Shown piece after piece: positions 9,530 through 22,076 of a stretch of 64,000 nt of DNA; within the stretch, counting starts at the first letter, position 1, and each line of letters opens with the position of its first letter. Both the position numbers and the translations under genes were made by a program. The notes beneath the pieces are model-generated. The model was not told the origin of the DNA and ran no database searches. It saw only the letters and a list, made by a program, of their open reading frames with translations. The DNA lies in NCBI GenBank assembly GCA_001695595.3, contig MBPM02000019.1:372001-436000 (forward strand). The letters run 5' to 3'. The stretch is from Plasmopara viticola. Taxonomy: Eukaryota > Oomycota > Peronosporomycetes > Peronosporales > Peronosporaceae.

Positions 9530-12000
9530 ACTTGATGACTGAGCATCCAACAGCGATATTCTGGACGCTTCGTCTCCCTGAGCAACCTTATGCCCTCCGG
9601 GGCCTTTCCATCAACATTAATGGGCTGAACAAGTCCACCCACGATCACTTCTCCCGCTTATTCTCCGGTTTACAAATAATCGCCTTTCAAGAAACCAAGT
9701 TTCTCACTTTGACCACGTAAGTCGAGCCCACCACTTTGCCCACTGTGTTGACGCTAAATCGAGAATCTTCTGATCCCACCATACAGACTCAAACTTCTCA
9801 GTCTGGCGTCGCCTTTGTCTTCTCTGGTCTTCCATCCTTTGAATATCTTAAAAGTGCAACGTTAGAGTGCGTCGGCGACGACCTTAGCCACCATTCCATG
9901 GTTATAAAGCTATTACAAAATTAGTTTGGCCGCGAGGGCTACTTCGATAAGTGTGGATCCGACTTTTTTTTGAGACCGCCATCATCATCCGACACTCGGG
10001 TTGCTACTCCAGGCGTTCAGCGCGCAAACGGTATCATCGCAACATTATCAGAGGAGGTGGCTCGTCATCATCGACGGTATTGGGGCTCCGTCTTTCAGTG
10101 TCCGTCGTGGGACACAGAGCCAGAATTCCAAAAGGGGTTCGACCCCGATCGGCCTCTTCACTCTTTCCCGTTGCACCACAATTGCGCTGTCCGACTCGGA
10201 TCACCGATTCTTGGATGCCCCGATGACAGCAAACATTTTCTTGTGGGTCATCCAGTATTCCTTAAAAATAAGTCGAGTAGCTTCGAGTCCTACCATCTCT
10301 ATAGAGACGTGGGCACTCGTCCACGCGTTGATATAACCAGCTCAGCTTGACCGTGAGCGAACGACCCAGTTTCAGCGACGCGCATCCATCTCTCTCGTGT
10401 ACAAGAAGGAGGATCACATCGATCCGAGAACTACCGTCCAATTACATGACTTATTACGACGTAAGGTTCGGCCCATCGATCCTCTTGCACCACCTCGCTA
10501 CGATCCTTCCACAACTTATTTATGTCTACCAGACTGGAATTACTAAAAGGAGATTAAACCGACACGCGTTGTTGCGCATCCAAGTCCTCTATTCCTTTTG
10601 TTCAGCGAAGGCTTTGAGGCCGACGGTGCAGTCTTCTTGGACTTTACAAAAGCGGTTGACAGTATACATTGGCCAGCTTTTGACCAAGTGCTTCAAAATT
10701 TCGGCTTTGGCTCCGGCGATCGGGAGCTGCAAGGACTTTCTTCTCCGACTCGCTCGTGAGCGTCCTTGTCAACGGTGTCGAAAGTGACTACTTCGAGCTG
10801 AGGTGCGGCGCGTCGACTGCGGGCCTTTAGCTCAACGCAAACAAGACGGTCTTTCTCTCGCTCCAGGCCTTTGACGTGGGCATACGCGCGACCCTTTCCG
10901 GCTTTGCCTGCCTATTGACCCCTGACGTCGGCTTTGTTTTCTGCTAGATTTACCGCAAAGCTTCACTCTGCCACAAAAGTCAAGACTGGATGCGCTGCGA
11001 CTCTGGCGGTAGCGAGCACGTACGCTTCGTGAGGGGGGGCATAATCTTGTGCACGATCATCCTTCCGCTGCGCTGAGGAGTTCTGCGAGAAAGCAAAGAC
11101 CTGTGCAAAGCTTTTGTGTTCCGACTTTCATCCGACGCCGACACCAAACTTCGTGCCCCAATGACTTCAGACTCGCAAGCTCGAAAAAAGGCCTAGGATC
11201 CCAAATGCACGCGCACTTGGGGCCACCTTTTAGCTCTGCTCGCTACGAGACACTGTGCGGTGTGCTTGTCGTTTCTCATCGAAACTACGCTCGTTTCCGA
11301 TTTCCAGACAAAGACACTTGCCGGAGACGATATTGCGTTCAACATCCGTTACACTTTGATTCTAATGAAACGTCCGACATCTCGGTCTTGGCTCCAGCTT
11401 GGTCCCTTCTGGCTTCAACACTTCAGACGTGGCAGCGACTGCGCGAAACGGACTCGCATGCCCCAGTCTGCTTGTTGGGTCTATTAGACGCATCACTCTG
11501 AGATAAAACTTGCTTTAAAGTTGGACGGCTTCAACGCCACTTCTCACGCTCGTTAAAGCTTGGACGCCTTATCCACACATTGGGGTTTCTACGGCACAGC
11601 GACTTCGTGAGCCACAACGGCTTTCTTCCCACCATAGCCCTATGCAAACAATTGATAATCGAGTTGGACTTCGCCAGCCCACGCTTAGAACACTAACAGC
11701 CTCATAGATTGTAACCGTCCTGGAGGCAATGGTCGCCAAGCAGGTGAGACGCCCTGCACAGATCACATCTGCCACTCACGGTTGGTCCTTTCGAGGAAAG
11801 CTACTTGTCACACTAGAGAACCGGGACAAGTATCGGCTTGACCACAAGCTACCCCAAATTGAGCGCATGCTTCATCAGCCGCTGGAGATACTCACAGAAT
11901 CCAGCTTGGATAACATATGGCGGCGCAAACGATCTTTGACATCGACGTACTCTCGATCTTCAGCAATGTCAAGTTTTGGCTGCAATACAACGCACTAATA
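9530..12000 (+). mobile_element. decayed LINE (non-LTR) retrotransposon
   Basis: Conceptual pieces in all three + frames follow the order of an L1-like ORF2. Around 9594-9710 is an apurinic-type endonuclease start (LRGLSININGLN, LQIIAFQETKF). Around 10403-10445 is the reverse-transcriptase motif ENYRPIT. Around 10614-10725 is FFLDFTKAVDSIHWPAFDQV, the metal-binding Asp motif. Around 10760-10805 is VLVNGVESDYFELRCG. At 10838 begins LNANKT, normally placed after the catalytic YxDD motif. About 100 residues that should lie between RCG and LNANKT, including YxDD, are missing, and stops and frameshifts occur throughout, so the element is dead. The ends are set only by where similarity fades. No target-site duplication or poly-A tail was identified. 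Confidence 0.65.
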
Positions 12001-12479
12001 CCACACGCTAGACGTCAAGCGTGTTCACGGCTGTGGAGTGATGGACTTCGCGCGCCATCTCTCCTAGGACTCTTCGTTTGCCTGTGTGCTGAGAAGCCGC
12101 TTTCTCCGTGAATTTAACATCATCCGCACCAGCATACTCCAGCGCCTATGGATTGACCGCACTGAACGCATCTACCGTCGACTCTGCCAAGCGCAGCATT
12201 TCTGGTTGCTCACTTGGGTAGCTTTGTGAGGCATTACTTGCAAAGGCTAGCCTCAGTATCCGGCAGTCCTTGACTCCACATGCGCTGCCGGAGCGTACTA
12301 GACGCTTTTCTGGAGATAACGACGACGGTGATTTTTTTGCTTTATTGCAGTGGTCTACACTAAATCTGTGTGACATACAAACCCCAGACTACACTGGGTC
12401 ATACTCTTTCCAAGCCTCCAATCATTTGCACTTTTATCTAGGTCGCCAAACCATGCCGTTTTAGGATAAGTCTCGAGGC

Positions 12480-14129
12480 ATAAAAACTTTTCGGTGTAGG
12501 GTTCACTTACAATTGGCAAAATCTCATAATTGAATCTGCCTTTCTGTTGTAAGCCACAATGTGGCGTTATGTGGGCTCCAATTTTTAGACATTAAATAAA
12601 AAAGGGCTGATTTAATGACAACACAGCTCCGGTCTTCAAGCGACTTGTTAAGAAATGAAAGCCTTAGAAACCCTCTCCGTAAATGACACTCACATCTGAT
12701 GACGAGTACGAGTTTCTTTGTCAAGATCCTCGACAACAGTGACAAATACTGCAAGTTACTAACGCGTTGTCGTAGACCCGCTTAACTTCTACGGTAGAAT
12801 TTCAGGTCGCGTGGCACCGTCGGCAATGACACTTTTGGTGCAAAAGTTCACGTTTCGATTGGATCGCTAAAAGATCTTGATAGTCGCATGCTAGACTAGC
12901 TTTACGTATGTTACGTATTCGCTTCACGGCGATATGCTGATTGCCTTAAAGGTTGACACTCTGGTCGGTGCCATGATGTCTACCTGTGGTATGGTCGTAC
13001 TGCAATTTGAACTTGCACACGGTATTTGCCATCAGCCAGAAGGTGGACATCTGCTGCAGCGATAAGGCTTTGACGTGCCAAAAAACGGCAAAGCCTCAAC
13101 AGATGGGCTGAAAATTACTCATTTCAAGAATTTGATTCAAGTATTATGGCGTCGTGGCCGTGCGCTCATTAAGGAAAAAGTTTCACGTTGCCATAAGTTT
13201 GTTACGTTGGTCAACGCGTGAAACGTACTCTATGTGATGACGGCCAAGTTTTTCTGTCTCTAGTTACCGACGCGTCGTGTAAGATCGATCTTGCAGTCAT
13301 AATCAATTAGGTCAGACGAAGTTGGATAGAACTTCGACCGTCTATAAAGATACTTTGCTAGACATTGTCGATACCTTACTTGTACTACGGCCCGGAGAAA
13401 TATTGGTGGGCCTTCCACGTGAGTGCCTTAGTCGCTCCAGGGGTGCGTGAGCTTGAGCTCCGGACTTGACCGCCTTGTATGCGCTAGAGTCAGGGAGCGT
13501 GTGTTGGACGATCCATTCATAAAGCAGGCAAGCCTTTTGCTTATATTTTAGCACACATTTCAAAGGCGAAGGCCAAGAACATGTACGAAAACTTTGGCGA
13601 GAGACAAATTTTCACCGCGTTGTCTTAGCCACATCTCAATAAAACTTAAAGTCTGCACAAGCAGAAGCATGGTGACCGAACTTTTAATTTGTGGGGCTGC
13701 GTTCCAGTGTACAGGCGTTGACACAAGTATTGATTGCCCTATAGACTTGTCATAATTGGTGCAGAAACAATTGCGTCGTGTTTGGTTGTATTAGTCAGAG
13801 TGCGGAAAAGAAAGCTGTATAGAGTTATCCCCGTCCATTTTCAGCACAAAATAGTAGAGATTGGCTTTGACAATAGTAGCCCAACACTGCCTCTAATTGC
13901 ACGCAATGCGCTGATTGGTTTGTTTCGAAACACGCAAGTAGTAACTACCGCTTGTGATAGGAGAGACGCTCGAAAGTTACGATTCATACAGTTTTCATAG
14001 TGCTTACTACTCTTACCAGCTGGTGATCGAGTCCGTACCGTCCGACCGACTCTCTCGCGTCGCCGGCACTCTCAAATTGCACTCTCAGCGCAGACTGCAC
14101 TGAAAGAACAAGGTTCACCTCCACCCCTC
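12480..14129. other. transposon-like debris and upstream region of the calponin-domain gene
   Basis: No intact gene. One + frame across about 12800-13250 is semi-coherent but broken by several stops, suggesting a decayed coding sequence. The segment 13239-13335 is related to about 7470-7580. The last ~130 bases are pyrimidine-rich with CACTCT elements like oomycete initiator sites and probably include the promoter of the next gene. Confidence 0.3.
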
Positions 14130-15824
14130 ATGTCCATGCGTGCACCCGTAAAAGTCCGTGGCGGCGGCTACGGCCTCGATGCCGAGTTGGCACGCAAAGC
14201 AGCCGAGCGTTACGACTACGACATGGAGGACGAAGCGTGCGAGTGGCTCGAGACCATATCAGGCATGGAAATTGGCGAAGACTTTGGGGACGGTCTACGC
14301 GACGGTATCATCCTATGCACCGTGGCCAACAAAATTCACCCCGGCGTGATCAAGCGGGTCGAGACCAAGTCCAAGATGCCTTTCAAGCTCATGGAGAATG
14401 TGTCGGCTTTTATCAAGGCTTGCCGCGTCATGGGCGTGAACGAGTTTGATCTGTTCGAGACGGTCGATTTGTTTGAACTCAAAGACCTTGGGAACGTGGT
14501 GCGCTGTATTTTCGCGCTTGGGCGTGCAGTACAGCGTAATTATCCCAACTTTCAGGGTCCGACACTGGGCGTCAAGGAGAGTAGCAAGAACCAGCGCTCG
14601 TTTACATCGGACCAAATCGCTGGCGGCAAGAACGTCCCGGCACAACAGACACTGGGTAGCTTCCGTACTATGAAGCGCCACACGGCTTCCCACACGAACA
14701 AACTAATGCTTGGTGCAGATGCTGCACAGAGCGCGTATCGTGCTCCACCTCCACCGCCGCCTCCATCGGCCGAAAAGATTGAGCAGTTGTCTCAATTTCG
14801 AAAAAAAGATCGTCTGACAACGTTTGACTCGCAGGCAGAGGCTACAAAATCGCCTTCCAAGCACGCACCGATTGATGCGACGGTGGCAGAGCTCACTAAC
14901 GAGGTGGATGCCACGTCTATAAATGACAAGGCAGTTGCGTCATCCATGCATGGCTTGACAAGCGTGGCCGCGCTTGCTGGACCTACGCCAGAAACTGAGG
15001 CTCAGGAATGGATTGAGGCCGTGCTGGGTGAGAAATTTTTGACAAATTTTGGCGACAGCTTAAAGGATGGCGTCATGTTGTGCACAATGATGAATAAGCT
15101 CAAACCGGGACTGATTCCAAAGATCCAGATGTCCTCAATGCCGTTCAAGCAGATGGAAAATGTCAGCGCCTTTGTCCGCGCATGCCGTAGCATTGGTGTC
15201 GCGGAGTTTGACCTCTTTGAAACGGTGGACTTGTACAACCAGTCAAACTTGGGACAGGTTGTGCAATGCATTCATGCTCTAGGCCGCGCGATTCAGAAAA
15301 CAATGCCCGATTACAAGGGACCGATTCTAGGTGTGAAAGAGTCGACTGTGACCCCGCGTAAGTTCTCGGAAGCGCAGCTTCGTGAGGCTGCGGCAGCTGT
15401 CCCGGTGTTTGCAACTGCGAGCCAATTGGTGATGGAACGGCTGCCTTTTGATCATTCTACATCGGTCACCTTTCGCTCAGATGCGGCTGCTTCTCCTGGC
15501 AAATCGGGCAGCGACGTAGAGCGTTTAAACACGAAAACTAAGAGCGATGGTTTCGAAGCTCAACCGCCGGCCACGACCGAGTCCGAGCCTTCGACTTTAA
15601 AAGGTGCAGCAGCCGCTGCTTTGGCGCCGGTGAAGGCAAAAGCTGAGATCGCGCCAAATGCAGAGACGGAGGACGGTTGTGCTCAGTCCAAGGAAGAACC
15701 CAATTGGTTGTCGCAGCAGGTAACGTCTTTGAATAAGTCAGGGAGCTTTGGGAAGGTTTCGAAGCCACATATTCCTGTCGGAGGCGCCTCCTCTACGCTA
15801 CCGACACGTACTGTCTGGAGTTAA
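14130..15824 (+). CDS. protein with two calponin-homology domains
   Basis: A single 564-codon frame. CH domain 1 spans about residues 34-137 (ACEWLETISG, DFGDGLRDGIILC, MPFKLMENVSAFIKAC, FDLFETVDL, VVRCIFALGRA). CH domain 2 spans about 288-394 with the same landmarks. Each is followed by a GPxLGVKES segment and a short F-x(3-4)-Q stretch, like the start of a calponin repeat. A seven-proline run (206-212) and a Ser/Thr/Lys-rich linker join them; the tail is Ala/Lys-rich and probably disordered. Type-3-like CH domains of the calponin/transgelin class bind actin or scaffold signalling proteins; a role in actin bundling or anchoring is inferred. The two domains are clearly alike, so an internal duplication is likely. 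The start is the first ATG of the frame, after a pyrimidine-rich leader. The tRNA array begins about 190 bp after the stop. Confidence 0.88.
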   Translation: MSMRAPVKVRGGGYGLDAELARKAAERYDYDMEDEACEWLETISGMEIGEDFGDGLRDGIILCTVANKIHPGVIKRVETKSKMPFKLMENVSAFIKACRVMGVNEFDLFETVDLFELKDLGNVVRCIFALGRAVQRNYPNFQGPTLGVKESSKNQRSFTSDQIAGGKNVPAQQTLGSFRTMKRHTASHTNKLMLGADAAQSAYRAPPPPPPPSAEKIEQLSQFRKKDRLTTFDSQAEATKSPSKHAPIDATVAELTNEVDATSINDKAVASSMHGLTSVAALAGPTPETEAQEWIEAVLGEKFLTNFGDSLKDGVMLCTMMNKLKPGLIPKIQMSSMPFKQMENVSAFVRACRSIGVAEFDLFETVDLYNQSNLGQVVQCIHALGRAIQKTMPDYKGPILGVKESTVTPRKFSEAQLREAAAAVPVFATASQLVMERLPFDHSTSVTFRSDAAASPGKSGSDVERLNTKTKSDGFEAQPPATTESEPSTLKGAAAAALAPVKAKAEIAPNAETEDGCAQSKEEPNWLSQQVTSLNKSGSFGKVSKPHIPVGGASSTLPTRTVWS

Positions 15825-15931
15825 GTGGCTAGCTTGCACAAGGTCTCAGCAATTACAAGTGAAAAGACAACCTCAATTTGCATGCGTGTGGTGACAGAAA
15901 CAATTTCCAATGTGTGTTGTAGCCTTTCTAC

Positions 15932-15937
15932 AATAAA
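15932..15937 (+). other. polyadenylation signal of the calponin-domain gene
   Basis: AATAAA lies 107 bases after the stop codon and is followed by a T-rich stretch, a normal layout for a 3' end. Confidence 0.5.
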
Positions 15938-16013
15938 ACTTTTTTGTCGTACTTCATGCCCTTTTCTTTTTGATCTGTCATATTCATCAATTCACCAGCT
16001 TTAGACAGTTTTA

Positions 16014-16279
16014 GCGAAGGGTTCAATTCCTGGACGGCGCACTTTTGTGTCACAAATTTTTTAAACCTTACATTGACCGCCAATCATTATTTTAAGGTAC
16101 AACGTCGTGCCCACATACATCACAATACGGCTTTCTTTTGCAAGAAGATGAGCATACTCGCTTACAACATGACACTTGTCATAAAAACAGCGCTTGATAC
16201 CTGCAAATTATTACCTTCCTGCGTGGTTGTTAATTGCTTAGGCTGAAAAATAAACCTTTGGTCGAAGCAATCAAAGCAA
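16014..16279 (+). pseudogene. truncated first unit (A-type), left edge of the array
   Basis: Only the 3' half of the tRNA remains (T-arm with one C-to-T change in the box-B region, acceptor 3' strand ending at 16041), followed by an A-type spacer. The array therefore begins by truncation within a gene copy. Confidence 0.75.
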
Positions 16280-17247
16280 GTGCCGTTGTTTTTCTCGTTG
16301 CTAACGAGATGCTCCAGTTTCGATATCTGGACAGTGCGCTTTTGTGCTTCTTGTTTTTAAAACCTCAGATTGACCACCAATCATTATTTTAAGAATGTAC
16401 GTCGAGCAAACACATATGAGCGATCTATGATACCCTTTTCTTTTACAAGAAGATGACCATACTAGCTTCAATTTGACACTTGTCAAAAAACCAGCGCTTG
16501 ATGCCTGCACATATTACCTTCTGCGTTGTTGTTCATTGCTTAGGCTGAAAAATAAACCTTTGATCGAAGCAAGCGCCGTTGTTAAGTGAAAAATTTGTCA
16601 CTGCGAACGAGATACCCGGGTTCGATTCCCGGACGGCGCACTTTTGTGCTACCACTTTTTAAGACCTCACATTGACCACCAATCCTTGTTTTAAGATAGC
16701 ACGTCGAGCCTACATACATGAGCGATCTATGACACGTGTTTTTGCAAGAAGACGAGCATACTAGCCTTCAACTTGACGCTCGTGAAAATAACAGCGCTTG
16801 ATACTTGAGACGGGTGTAAATGTCAGTGATAAGCATTATGCTGACAAGAATAAGATGTGTGATGCATATTTTTGCCTTCTGCGTTATTGTTCAGCGGTAC
16901 AAAGTGCTTAGGCCCAAAAGTTACCCTACGATCGGAGCAAGCGCCGTTAGTTTAGTGTTTAAATATACCGTTGCCAACGAGATACCCCGGGTTCGATTCC
17001 CGGACGGCGCACTTTTGTGCTACCAGTTTTTAAAATCTCGCATTGACCACCAATTTTGTTTAGAGGTATTACGTCGAGCCCACATACATCGCGAGAGAGC
17101 TTTCTTTTGCAAGAAGATGGGCATACTAGCTTACAACATGACACTTGTCATAAAAACAGCGCTTGATACCTGCAAATTATTACCTTTCTGCGTGGTTGTT
17201 AATTGCTTAGGCTGAAAAGAAACCTTTGATCAAAGCAATCAAAGCAA
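16280..17247 (+). pseudogene. degenerate tRNA triplet 1 (B-C-A)
   Basis: Pseudo-tRNAs at 16280-16338 (B), 16573-16640 (C) and 16941-17011 (A). B has lost most of the D-arm and its box B is interrupted. C has a shortened D-loop and an unpaired anticodon stem. A is full length (71 nt), keeps anticodon GCC, T-arm and acceptor stem, but has AGTGTTT instead of AGTGGTA in the D-loop and two mismatches in the anticodon stem. Confidence 0.8.
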
Positions 17248-18214
17248 GTGCCGTTGTTTTTTCGTTGCTAACGAGATGCTCCGGTTTCGATATCTGGACA
17301 GCGCGCTTTTGTGCTTCTTGTTTTTAAAACCTCAAATTGACCACCAATCATTTTTTTAAGAATGTACGTCGAGCAAACACATATGAGCGATCTATGATAC
17401 AGCTTTCTTTTACAAGAAGATGGCCATACTAGCTTCATTTTGACACTTGTCAAAATACCAGCGCATGATGCCTGCATATATTACCTTCTGCGTTGTTGTT
17501 CATTGCTTAGGCTGAAAAATAAACCTTTGGTCGGAGCAAGCGCCGTTGTTAAGTGAAAAATTTGTCATTACGAACGAGATCCCCGGGTTCGATTCCCGGA
17601 CGGCGCACTTTTGTTCTACCACTTTTTAAGACCTCACAATGACCACCAATCCTTGTTTTAAGATAGCACGTCGAGCCTACATACATGAGCGATCTATGAT
17701 ACAATTTTCTTTGCAAGAAGACGAGCATACTAACCTACAATTGACGCTCGTCAAAACAACAGCGTTTGATACCTGAGACGGGTGTAAATGTCAGTGATAA
17801 GCATTATGCTGACAAGAAAAGATGTGTGATGCATATCTTTGCCTTCTGCGTTATTGTTGAGCGGTGCAAAGTGCTTAGGCCCGAAAGTTACCTTACGATC
17901 GGAGCAAGCGCCGTTAGTTTAGTGTTTAAATAGATCGTTGCCGACGAGATACCCCGGGTTCGATTCCCGGACGGCGCACTTTTGTGCTACCAGTTTTTAA
18001 AATCTCGCATTGACCACCAATTTTGTTTAGAGGTATAACGTCGAGCCCACATACATCGCGAGAGAGCTTTCTTTTGCAAGAAGATGGGCATACTAGCTTA
18101 CAACATGACACTTGTCATAAAAACAGCGCTTGATACCTGCAAATTATTACCTTTCTGCGTGGTTGTTAATTGCTTGGGCTAAAAAAAAACCTTTGGTCAA
18201 AGCAATCAAAGCAA
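17248..18214 (+). pseudogene. degenerate tRNA triplet 2 (B-C-A)
   Basis: B 17248-17305 (one base shorter than most B copies), C 17540-17607 (loop TTACGAA), A 17908-17978 (loop TTGCCGA; anticodon stem GATCG against CGAGA). First triplet of super-repeat copy 1. Confidence 0.8.
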
Positions 18215-19182
18215 GTGCCGTTGTTTTTCTCGTTGCTAACGAGATGCTCCGGTTTCGATATCTGGACAGCGCGCTTTTGTGCTTCTTGTTGTTAAAACCT
18301 CAAATTGACCACCAATCATTATTTTAAGAATGTACGTCGAGCAAACACATATGAGCGATCTATGATACAGCTTTCTTTTACAAGAAAATGGCCATACTAG
18401 CTTCATTTTGACACTGGTCCAAATACCAGCGCTTGATACCTGCATATATTACCTTCTGCGTTGTTGTTCATTGCTTAGGTTGAAAAATAAACCTTTGGTC
18501 GGAGCAAGCGCCGTTGTTAAGTGAAAAATTTGTTATTACGAACGAGATCCCCGGGTTCAATTCCCGGACGGCGCACTTTTGTTCTACCACTTTTTAAGAC
18601 CTCACAATGACCACCAATCCTTGTTTTAAGATAGCACGTCGAGCCTACATACATGAGCGATCTATGATACAATTTTCTTTGCAAGAAGACGAGCATACTA
18701 ACCTACAATTGACGCTCGTCAAAACAACAGCGTTTGATACCTGAGACGGGTGTAAATGTCAGTGATAAGCATTATGCTGACAAGAAAAGATGTGTGATGC
18801 ATATCTTTGCCTTCTGCGTTATTGTTGAGCGGTGCAAAGTGCTTAGGCCCAAAAGTTACCTTACGATCGGAGCAAGCGCCGTTAGTTTAGTGTTTAAATA
18901 GATCGTTGCCGACGAGATACCCCGGGTTCGATTCCCGGACGGCGCACTTTTGTGCTACCAGTTTTTAAAATCTCGCATTGACCACCAATTTTGTTTAGAG
19001 GTATTACGTCGAGCCCACATGCATCGCGAGAGAGCTTTCTTTTGCAAGAAGATGGGCATACTAGCTTACAACATGACACTTGTCATGAAAAGAGCGCTTG
19101 ATACCTGCAAATTATTACCTTTCTGCGTGGTTGTTAATTGCTTGGGCTGAAAAGAAACCTTTGATCAAAGCAACCAAAGCAA
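18215..19182 (+). pseudogene. degenerate tRNA triplet 3 (B-C-A)
   Basis: B 18215-18273, C 18508-18575 (T-loop TTCAATT, which breaks box B), A 18876-18946. The spacer palindrome after B is decayed (GACACTGGTCC). Second triplet of super-repeat copy 1. Confidence 0.8.
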
Positions 19183-20148
19183 GTGCCGTTGTTTTTCTCG
19201 TTGCTAACGAGATGCTCCGGTTTCGATATCTGGACAGCGCGCTTTTGTGCTTTTTGTTTTTAAATCCTCAAATTGACCACCAATCATTATTTCAAGAATG
19301 TACGTCGAGCAAACACATATGAGCGATCTATGATACAGCTTTCTTTTACAAGAAGATGACCATACTAACTTCATTTTGACACTTGTCCAGATACCAGCGC
19401 TTGATACCTGCATATATTACCTTCTGCGTTGTTGTTCATTGCTTAGGCTGAAAAATAAACCTTTGGTCGAAGCAAGCGTTGTTGTTAAGTGAAATATTTG
19501 TCATTGCGAACGAGATACCCGGGTTCGATTCCCGGACGGCGCACTTTGTGCTACCAGTTCTTAAGACCTCACATTGACCACCAATCCTTGTTTTAAGATA
19601 GCACGTCGAGCCTACATACATGAGCGATCTATGATACAATTTTCTTTGCAAGAAGACGAGCATACAAACCTACAACTGACGCTCGTCAAAACAACAGCGT
19701 TTGATACCTGAGACGGGTGTAAATGTATGTGAATAGCATTATGCTGACAAGAAAAGATGTGTGATGCATATCTTTGCCTTCTGCGTTATTGTTGAGCGGT
19801 GCAAAGTGCTTAGGCCCAAAAGTTACCCTACGATCGGAGCAACCGCCGTTGGTTAAGTGTTTAAATATATCGTTGCCAACGAGATACCCCGAGTTCGATT
19901 CCCGGACGGCGCACTTTTGTGCTACCAGTTTTAAAATCTCGCATTGATCACCCATTTTGTTTAGAGGTATTACGTCGAGCCCACATACATAGCGAGAGAG
20001 CTTTCTTTTGCAAGAAGATGGGCATACTAGCTTACAACATGACACTTGTCATAAAAACAGCGCTTGATACCTGCAAATTATTACCTTTCTGCGTGGTTGT
20101 TAATTGCTTAGGCTGAAAAGAAACCTTTGATCAAAGCAATCAAAGCAA
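19183..20148 (+). pseudogene. degenerate tRNA triplet 4 (B-C-A)
   Basis: B 19183-19241, C 19476-19543 (acceptor starts GCGTTGT), A 19843-19913 (acceptor starts with C, T-stem CCGAG). Third triplet of super-repeat copy 1. Confidence 0.8.
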
Positions 20149-21112
20149 GTGCCGTTGTTTTTTCGTTGCTAACGAGATGCTCCGGTTTCGATATCTGGAC
20201 AGCGCGCTTTTGTGCTTCTTGTTTTTAAAACCTCAAATTGACCACCAATCATTTTTTAAGAATGTACGTCGAGCAAACACATATGAGCGATCTATGATAC
20301 AGCTTTCTTTTACAAGAAGATGGCCATACTAGCTTCATTTTGACACTTGTCAAAATACCAGCGCATGATGCCTGCATATATTACCTTCTGCGTTGTTGTT
20401 CATTGCTTAGGCTGAAAAATAAACCTTTGGTCGGAGCAAGCGCCGTTGTTAAGTGAAAAATTTGTCATTACGAACGAGATCCCCGGGTTCGATTCCCGGA
20501 CGGCGCACTTTTGTGCTACCACTTTTTAAGACCTCACATTGACCACCAATCCTTGTTTTAAGATAGCACGTCGAGCCTACATACATGAGCGATCTATGAT
20601 ACAATTTTCTTTGCAAGAAGACGAGCATACTAACCTACAATTGACGCTCGTCAAAACAACAGCGTTTGATACCTGAGACGGGTGTAAATGTCAGTGATAA
20701 GCATTATGCTGACAAGAAAAGATGTGTGATGCATATCTTTGCCTTCTGCGTTATTGTTGAGCGGTGCAAAGTGCTTAGGCCCGAAAGTTACCTTACGATC
20801 GGAGCAAGCGCCGTTAGTTTAGTGTTTAAATAGATCGTTGCCGACGAGATACCCCGGGTTCGATTCCCGGACGGCGCACTTTTGTGCTACCAGTTTTAAA
20901 ATCTCGCATTGACCACCAATTTTGTTTAGAGGTATAACGTCGAGCCCACATACATCGCGAGAGAGCTTTCTTTTGCAAGAAGATGGGCATACTAGCTTAC
21001 AACATGACACTTGTCATAAAAACAGCGCTTGATACCTGCAAATTATTACCTTTCTGCGTGGTTGTTAATTGCTTGGGCTAAAAAAAACCTTTGGTCAAAG
21101 CAATCAAAGCAA
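20149..21112 (+). pseudogene. degenerate tRNA triplet 5 (B-C-A)
   Basis: B 20149-20206, C 20440-20507, A 20808-20878. Counterpart of triplet 2; first triplet of super-repeat copy 2. Confidence 0.8.
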
Positions 21113-22076
21113 GTGCCGTTGTTTTTCTCGTTGCTAACGAGATGCTCCGGTTTCGATATCTGGACAGCGCGCTTTTGTGCTTCTTGTTGTTAAAACCTCA
21201 AATTGACCACCAATCATTATTTTAAGAATGTACGTCGAGCAAACACATATGAGCGATCTATGATACAGCTTTCTTTTACAAGAAATGGCCATACTAGCTT
21301 CATTTTGACACTGTCCAAATACCAGCGCTTGATACCTGCATATATTACCTTCTGCGTTGTTGTTCATTGCTTAGGTTGAAAAATAAACCTTTGGTCGGAG
21401 CAAGCGCCGTTGTTAAGTGAAAAATTTGTTATTACGAACGAGATCCCGGGTTCAATTCCCGGACGGCGCACTTTTGTTCTACCACTTTTTAAGACCTCAC
21501 ATGACCACCAATCCTTGTTTTAAGATAGCACGTCGAGCCTACATACATGAGCGATCTATGATACAATTTTCTTTGCAAGAAGACGAGCATACTAACCTAC
21601 AATTGACGCTCGTCAAAACAACAGCGTTTGATACCTGAGACGGGTGTAAATGTCAGTGATAAGCATTATGCTGACAAGAAAAGATGTGTGATGCATATCT
21701 TTGCCTTCTGCGTTATTGTTGAGCGGTGCAAAGTGCTTAGGCCCAAAAGTTACCTTACGATCGGAGCAAGCGCCGTTAGTTTAGTGTTTAAATAGATCGT
21801 TGCCGACGAGATACCCCGGGTTCGATTCCCGGACGGCGCACTTTTGTGCTACCAGTTTTTAAAATCTCGCATTGACCACCAATTTTGTTTAGAGGTATTA
21901 CGTCGAGCCCACATGCATCGCGAGAGAGCTTTCTTTTGCAAGAAGATGGGCATACTAGCTTACAACATGACACTTGTCATGAAAAGAGCGCTTGATACCT
22001 GCAAATTATTACCTTTCTGCGTGGTTGTTAATTGCTTGGGCTGAAAAGAAACCTTTGATCAAAGCAACCAAAGCAA
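21113..22076 (+). pseudogene. degenerate tRNA triplet 6 (B-C-A)
   Basis: B 21113-21171, C 21404-21470 (T-loop TTCAATT, as in triplet 3), A 21770-21840. Second triplet of super-repeat copy 2. Confidence 0.8.

Noticed and set aside
9208..9648. 146-codon minus-strand frame
   Set aside because: It lies antisense to the LINE endonuclease start and has no recognisable feature.
13734..14000. 88-codon plus-strand frame upstream of the calponin-domain gene
   Set aside because: No domain and composition like the surrounding non-coding DNA; more likely promoter region.
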